Source of the DNA: Candidatus Accumulibacter iunctus
GTDB taxonomy: Bacteria; Pseudomonadota; Gammaproteobacteria; Burkholderiales; Rhodocyclaceae
Reading direction: 5' to 3'
DNA: 40,427 bases
Assembly: GCA_002345025.1 (NCBI GenBank)
Contig: DDUX01000003.1
Location: 1 to 40,427, forward strand
In this document: positions 39,173 through 40,427 of the stretch, piece by piece
How positions within the stretch are numbered: position 1 is the first letter of the stretch
Layout: the number at the start of each line of letters is the position of its first letter
Program-made: the position numbers and the translations under genes
Notes under the pieces: model-generated
What the model saw: only the letters and a program-made list of their open reading frames with translations
Databases searched by the model: none
What the model was told of the DNA's origin: nothing

Positions 39173-39667
39173 ATGAGTATCAGGACACCCGACCTGCTGG
39201 ACAAACACGAGGCGAGGACACTGGATGGCAGTGTTCGCGTCGTCGCACCGATTTTCCAGCGTTATGGGGGAAGATCGGCGTTCTGCGGGCAGATCGTCAC
39301 GCTGAAGCTGTTCGAGGACAACTCACTGGTGCGTGAAGTGCTTGCCGAAGCAGGTCGTGGCAAGGTTCTGGTGATCGATGGTGGTGGCTCGCTGCGCTGT
39401 GCTCTGGTCGGCGACCAGCTGGCGATCCTCGCGCAGGGCAACGGCTGGGAGGGGATCGTCGTGTACGGCTGTATCCGGGACTCGGACGACATCGCCCACA
39501 TCGACCTCGGCCTGCGCGCCGTCAACACCCATCCGCTCAAGAGCATCAAGAAGGGCATTGGCGAACGCGATCTGGCGGTCAGCTTTGGCGGGGTCACTTT
39601 CCGGCCTGGCGAGTGGATCTACGTCGACGCTGACGGAGTGGTGGTGAGTGATCGACCACTCGACTGA
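39173..39667 (+). CDS. rraA: RraA-like ribonuclease E activity regulator
   Basis: The product has 164 aa, normal for RraA. It is a trimeric protein that binds RNase E and inhibits it in E. coli; others of the family have aldolase activity. Conserved blocks are FQRYGGRSAFCGQIVTLKLFED, VLVIDGGGSLRCALVGDQLA, WEGIVVYGCIRD and GVTFRPGEWIYVDADGVVVS. The GGGSLR.A..GD block is also the aldolase active site, so metal-dependent 4-hydroxy-4-methyl-2-oxoglutarate aldolase activity cannot be excluded. The ATG at 39173 follows a GAGAGGGC site. Confidence 0.88.
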   Translation: MSIRTPDLLDKHEARTLDGSVRVVAPIFQRYGGRSAFCGQIVTLKLFEDNSLVREVLAEAGRGKVLVIDGGGSLRCALVGDQLAILAQGNGWEGIVVYGCIRDSDDIAHIDLGLRAVNTHPLKSIKKGIGERDLAVSFGGVTFRPGEWIYVDADGVVVSDRPLD

Positions 39668-39682
39668 AACGGGGGATAACGA

Positions 39683-40192
39683 GTGAACTCTGCTATTGAC
39701 CTGCTCAAGGCAATCCGTAGCGGACGTCTTCAGGAAGTGCAAACGGTACTCGATGCCGGTGCTCCGGTCGAACTGGTCGACGGACGCGGTGACCCGGGCT
39801 TGCCGCTGGGGGTGGCGTGCTTCATGGGTTTCCCTGACATCGTCCGCGAGCTGGTCAGTCGGGGCGCCAAGGTCAATACGGTGGACAATTCGCAGCCGAC
39901 TTCGCCGCTGTCGATGGCCATTCGCGGCAAGCGGCGCGAGGTACTCAAGGCTCTGATCGAACTCGGCGCCGAGATTCCGCCCGGTATGAACACCGGCCTC
40001 AGCGAACAGGAGATTCTGGTAGCGCGCTGGCGTGGGCAGCATTATGGAGCAACCATGCCGCGGGTGGCCGCCGAAGCTGCATCTGACGCGCCCGTCTACG
40101 AGGAAATCGAGATGGTGCGCTGCTATGGCACGGACACCTCGGTGCTTGACGCAGACCTGATCCGTGCCGCACGGGAGATGGACAAGAAGTAG
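39683..40192 (+). CDS. Ankyrin-repeat protein
   Basis: The product has 169 aa, with two to three ankyrin repeats over residues about 5-105: AIRSGRLQEVQTVLDAGAPVELVD, PLGVACFMGFPDIVRELVSRGAKVN and PLSMAIRGKRREVLKALIELGAEI. The C-terminal 60 residues are not ankyrin and have no recognised domain. There is no signal peptide or membrane segment. The GTG start is preceded by GGGGGAT. It is 15 bp after rraA and likely co-transcribed; a functional link is not known. Confidence 0.8.
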   Translation: MNSAIDLLKAIRSGRLQEVQTVLDAGAPVELVDGRGDPGLPLGVACFMGFPDIVRELVSRGAKVNTVDNSQPTSPLSMAIRGKRREVLKALIELGAEIPPGMNTGLSEQEILVARWRGQHYGATMPRVAAEAASDAPVYEEIEMVRCYGTDTSVLDADLIRAAREMDKK

Positions 40193-40255
40193 GTTTTCTC
40201 GTCACGAGTCAACTCCCGGGGAACTTGCGGGTGCAATCGGAAGTGCGACTGTGGA

Positions 40256-40426
40256 TCAGGCGGCCTGTTGACGTCTGGACTGCCAATAGCGGTCCCACTC
40301 CTGGTTGGCACGGAACACACGCAGCGCCAGCATGTGCTTGGCGTTTTTCAGTTTCCACCAAGCACCGGCCCGCTTGAGACGGTCCTGGATGACGTAACGG
40401 TGTGCGCTTTCGATTTCGCCGGACCC
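40256..40426 (-). pseudogene. Transposase C-terminal fragment cut by the window edge
   Basis: The minus strand reads GSGEIESAHRYVIQDRLKRAG, then WWKLKNAKHMLALRVFRAN and a stop at 40256. GSGxIESAHRxVIQxRLK followed by a MLALRV block is the C-terminal signature of a DDE transposase group related to ISKra4/ISLre2-type elements. Only 57 codons lie in the window, with the start beyond the right edge. Family name is tentative; transposase identity is likely. Confidence 0.7.
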
Positions 40427-40427
40427 A

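Noticed and set aside
40193..40255. Small RNA or terminator after the ankyrin gene
   Set aside because: Only a 4-bp CTCG/CGAG stem is seen; too weak to call.
1..40427. CRISPR arrays, tRNA and rRNA genes
   Set aside because: I looked for regularly spaced direct repeats, cloverleaf elements such as GTTCRANNC, and rRNA motifs on both strands by eye and found none. A covariance-model scan would settle it.

Overview
This window is about 40 kb of GC-rich bacterial chromosome, almost entirely protein-coding. Gene content and order (rpsP-rimM-trmD-rplS, ilvBNC-pssA-leuA, xseB-ispA-dxs, pepA-holC-valS next to divergent lptFG, clpS-clpA divergent from a cold-shock gene) point to a betaproteobacterium. 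The mixture, with PilZ, SoxYZ and several insertion-sequence remnants, fits the Rhodocyclales, perhaps an Accumulibacter-like lineage. That placement is inference from gene order and protein flavour, not from a search.

Layout. Positions 1-1240 are an insertion-sequence graveyard: the 3' end of an IS66-type transposase, then the N-terminal stub of a different transposase on the other strand. From 1209 to 3925 lies a fadH-like dienoyl-CoA reductase with its own promoter and a TetR-family regulator. A minus-strand pair (SpoIIAA-like protein and a rhodanese-type sulfurtransferase) follows. Positions 5353-9407 hold an isoprenoid and folate run (xseB, ispA, dxs, folE2), closed by a strong hairpin. 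The ribosomal/tRNA-modification operon rpsP-rimM-trmD-rplS runs on the minus strand (11493-9480). A PilZ-like c-di-GMP receptor candidate comes next, then YihY, WrbA and a DUF2069 protein.

Positions 15194-21302 carry branched-chain amino-acid synthesis on the minus strand (ilvB, ilvN, ilvC, then pssA and leuA). Divergent from ilvB is a four-gene plus-strand operon: an ECF-like sigma factor, a DUF3619 membrane protein, a DUF3106 secreted/periplasmic protein and an RDD membrane protein. The LPS-export permease genes lptF and lptG (minus) are divergent from pepA-holC-unknown-valS (plus). A minus-strand group (M48 metalloprotease, TusA-like protein, PabB-PabC fusion) is divergent from moaC-soxY-soxZ. 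A cold-shock gene with its own terminator is divergent from clpS-clpA. RraA and an ankyrin protein follow, and the window ends in the C-terminus of another transposase.

Most genes are housekeeping. The least explained items are: (i) the ECF-sigma/DUF3619/DUF3106/RDD operon and its non-ATG start; (ii) the PilZ-like protein at 11819-13342, which has both c-di-GMP signature motifs; (iii) apparent leaderless transcription of wrbA and clpS, each with a -10 hexamer exactly 6 nt before the ATG; (iv) isolated soxYZ; (v) the low-complexity unknown between holC and valS. I found no CRISPR array, tRNA or rRNA, and nothing I could defend as a wholly new system.
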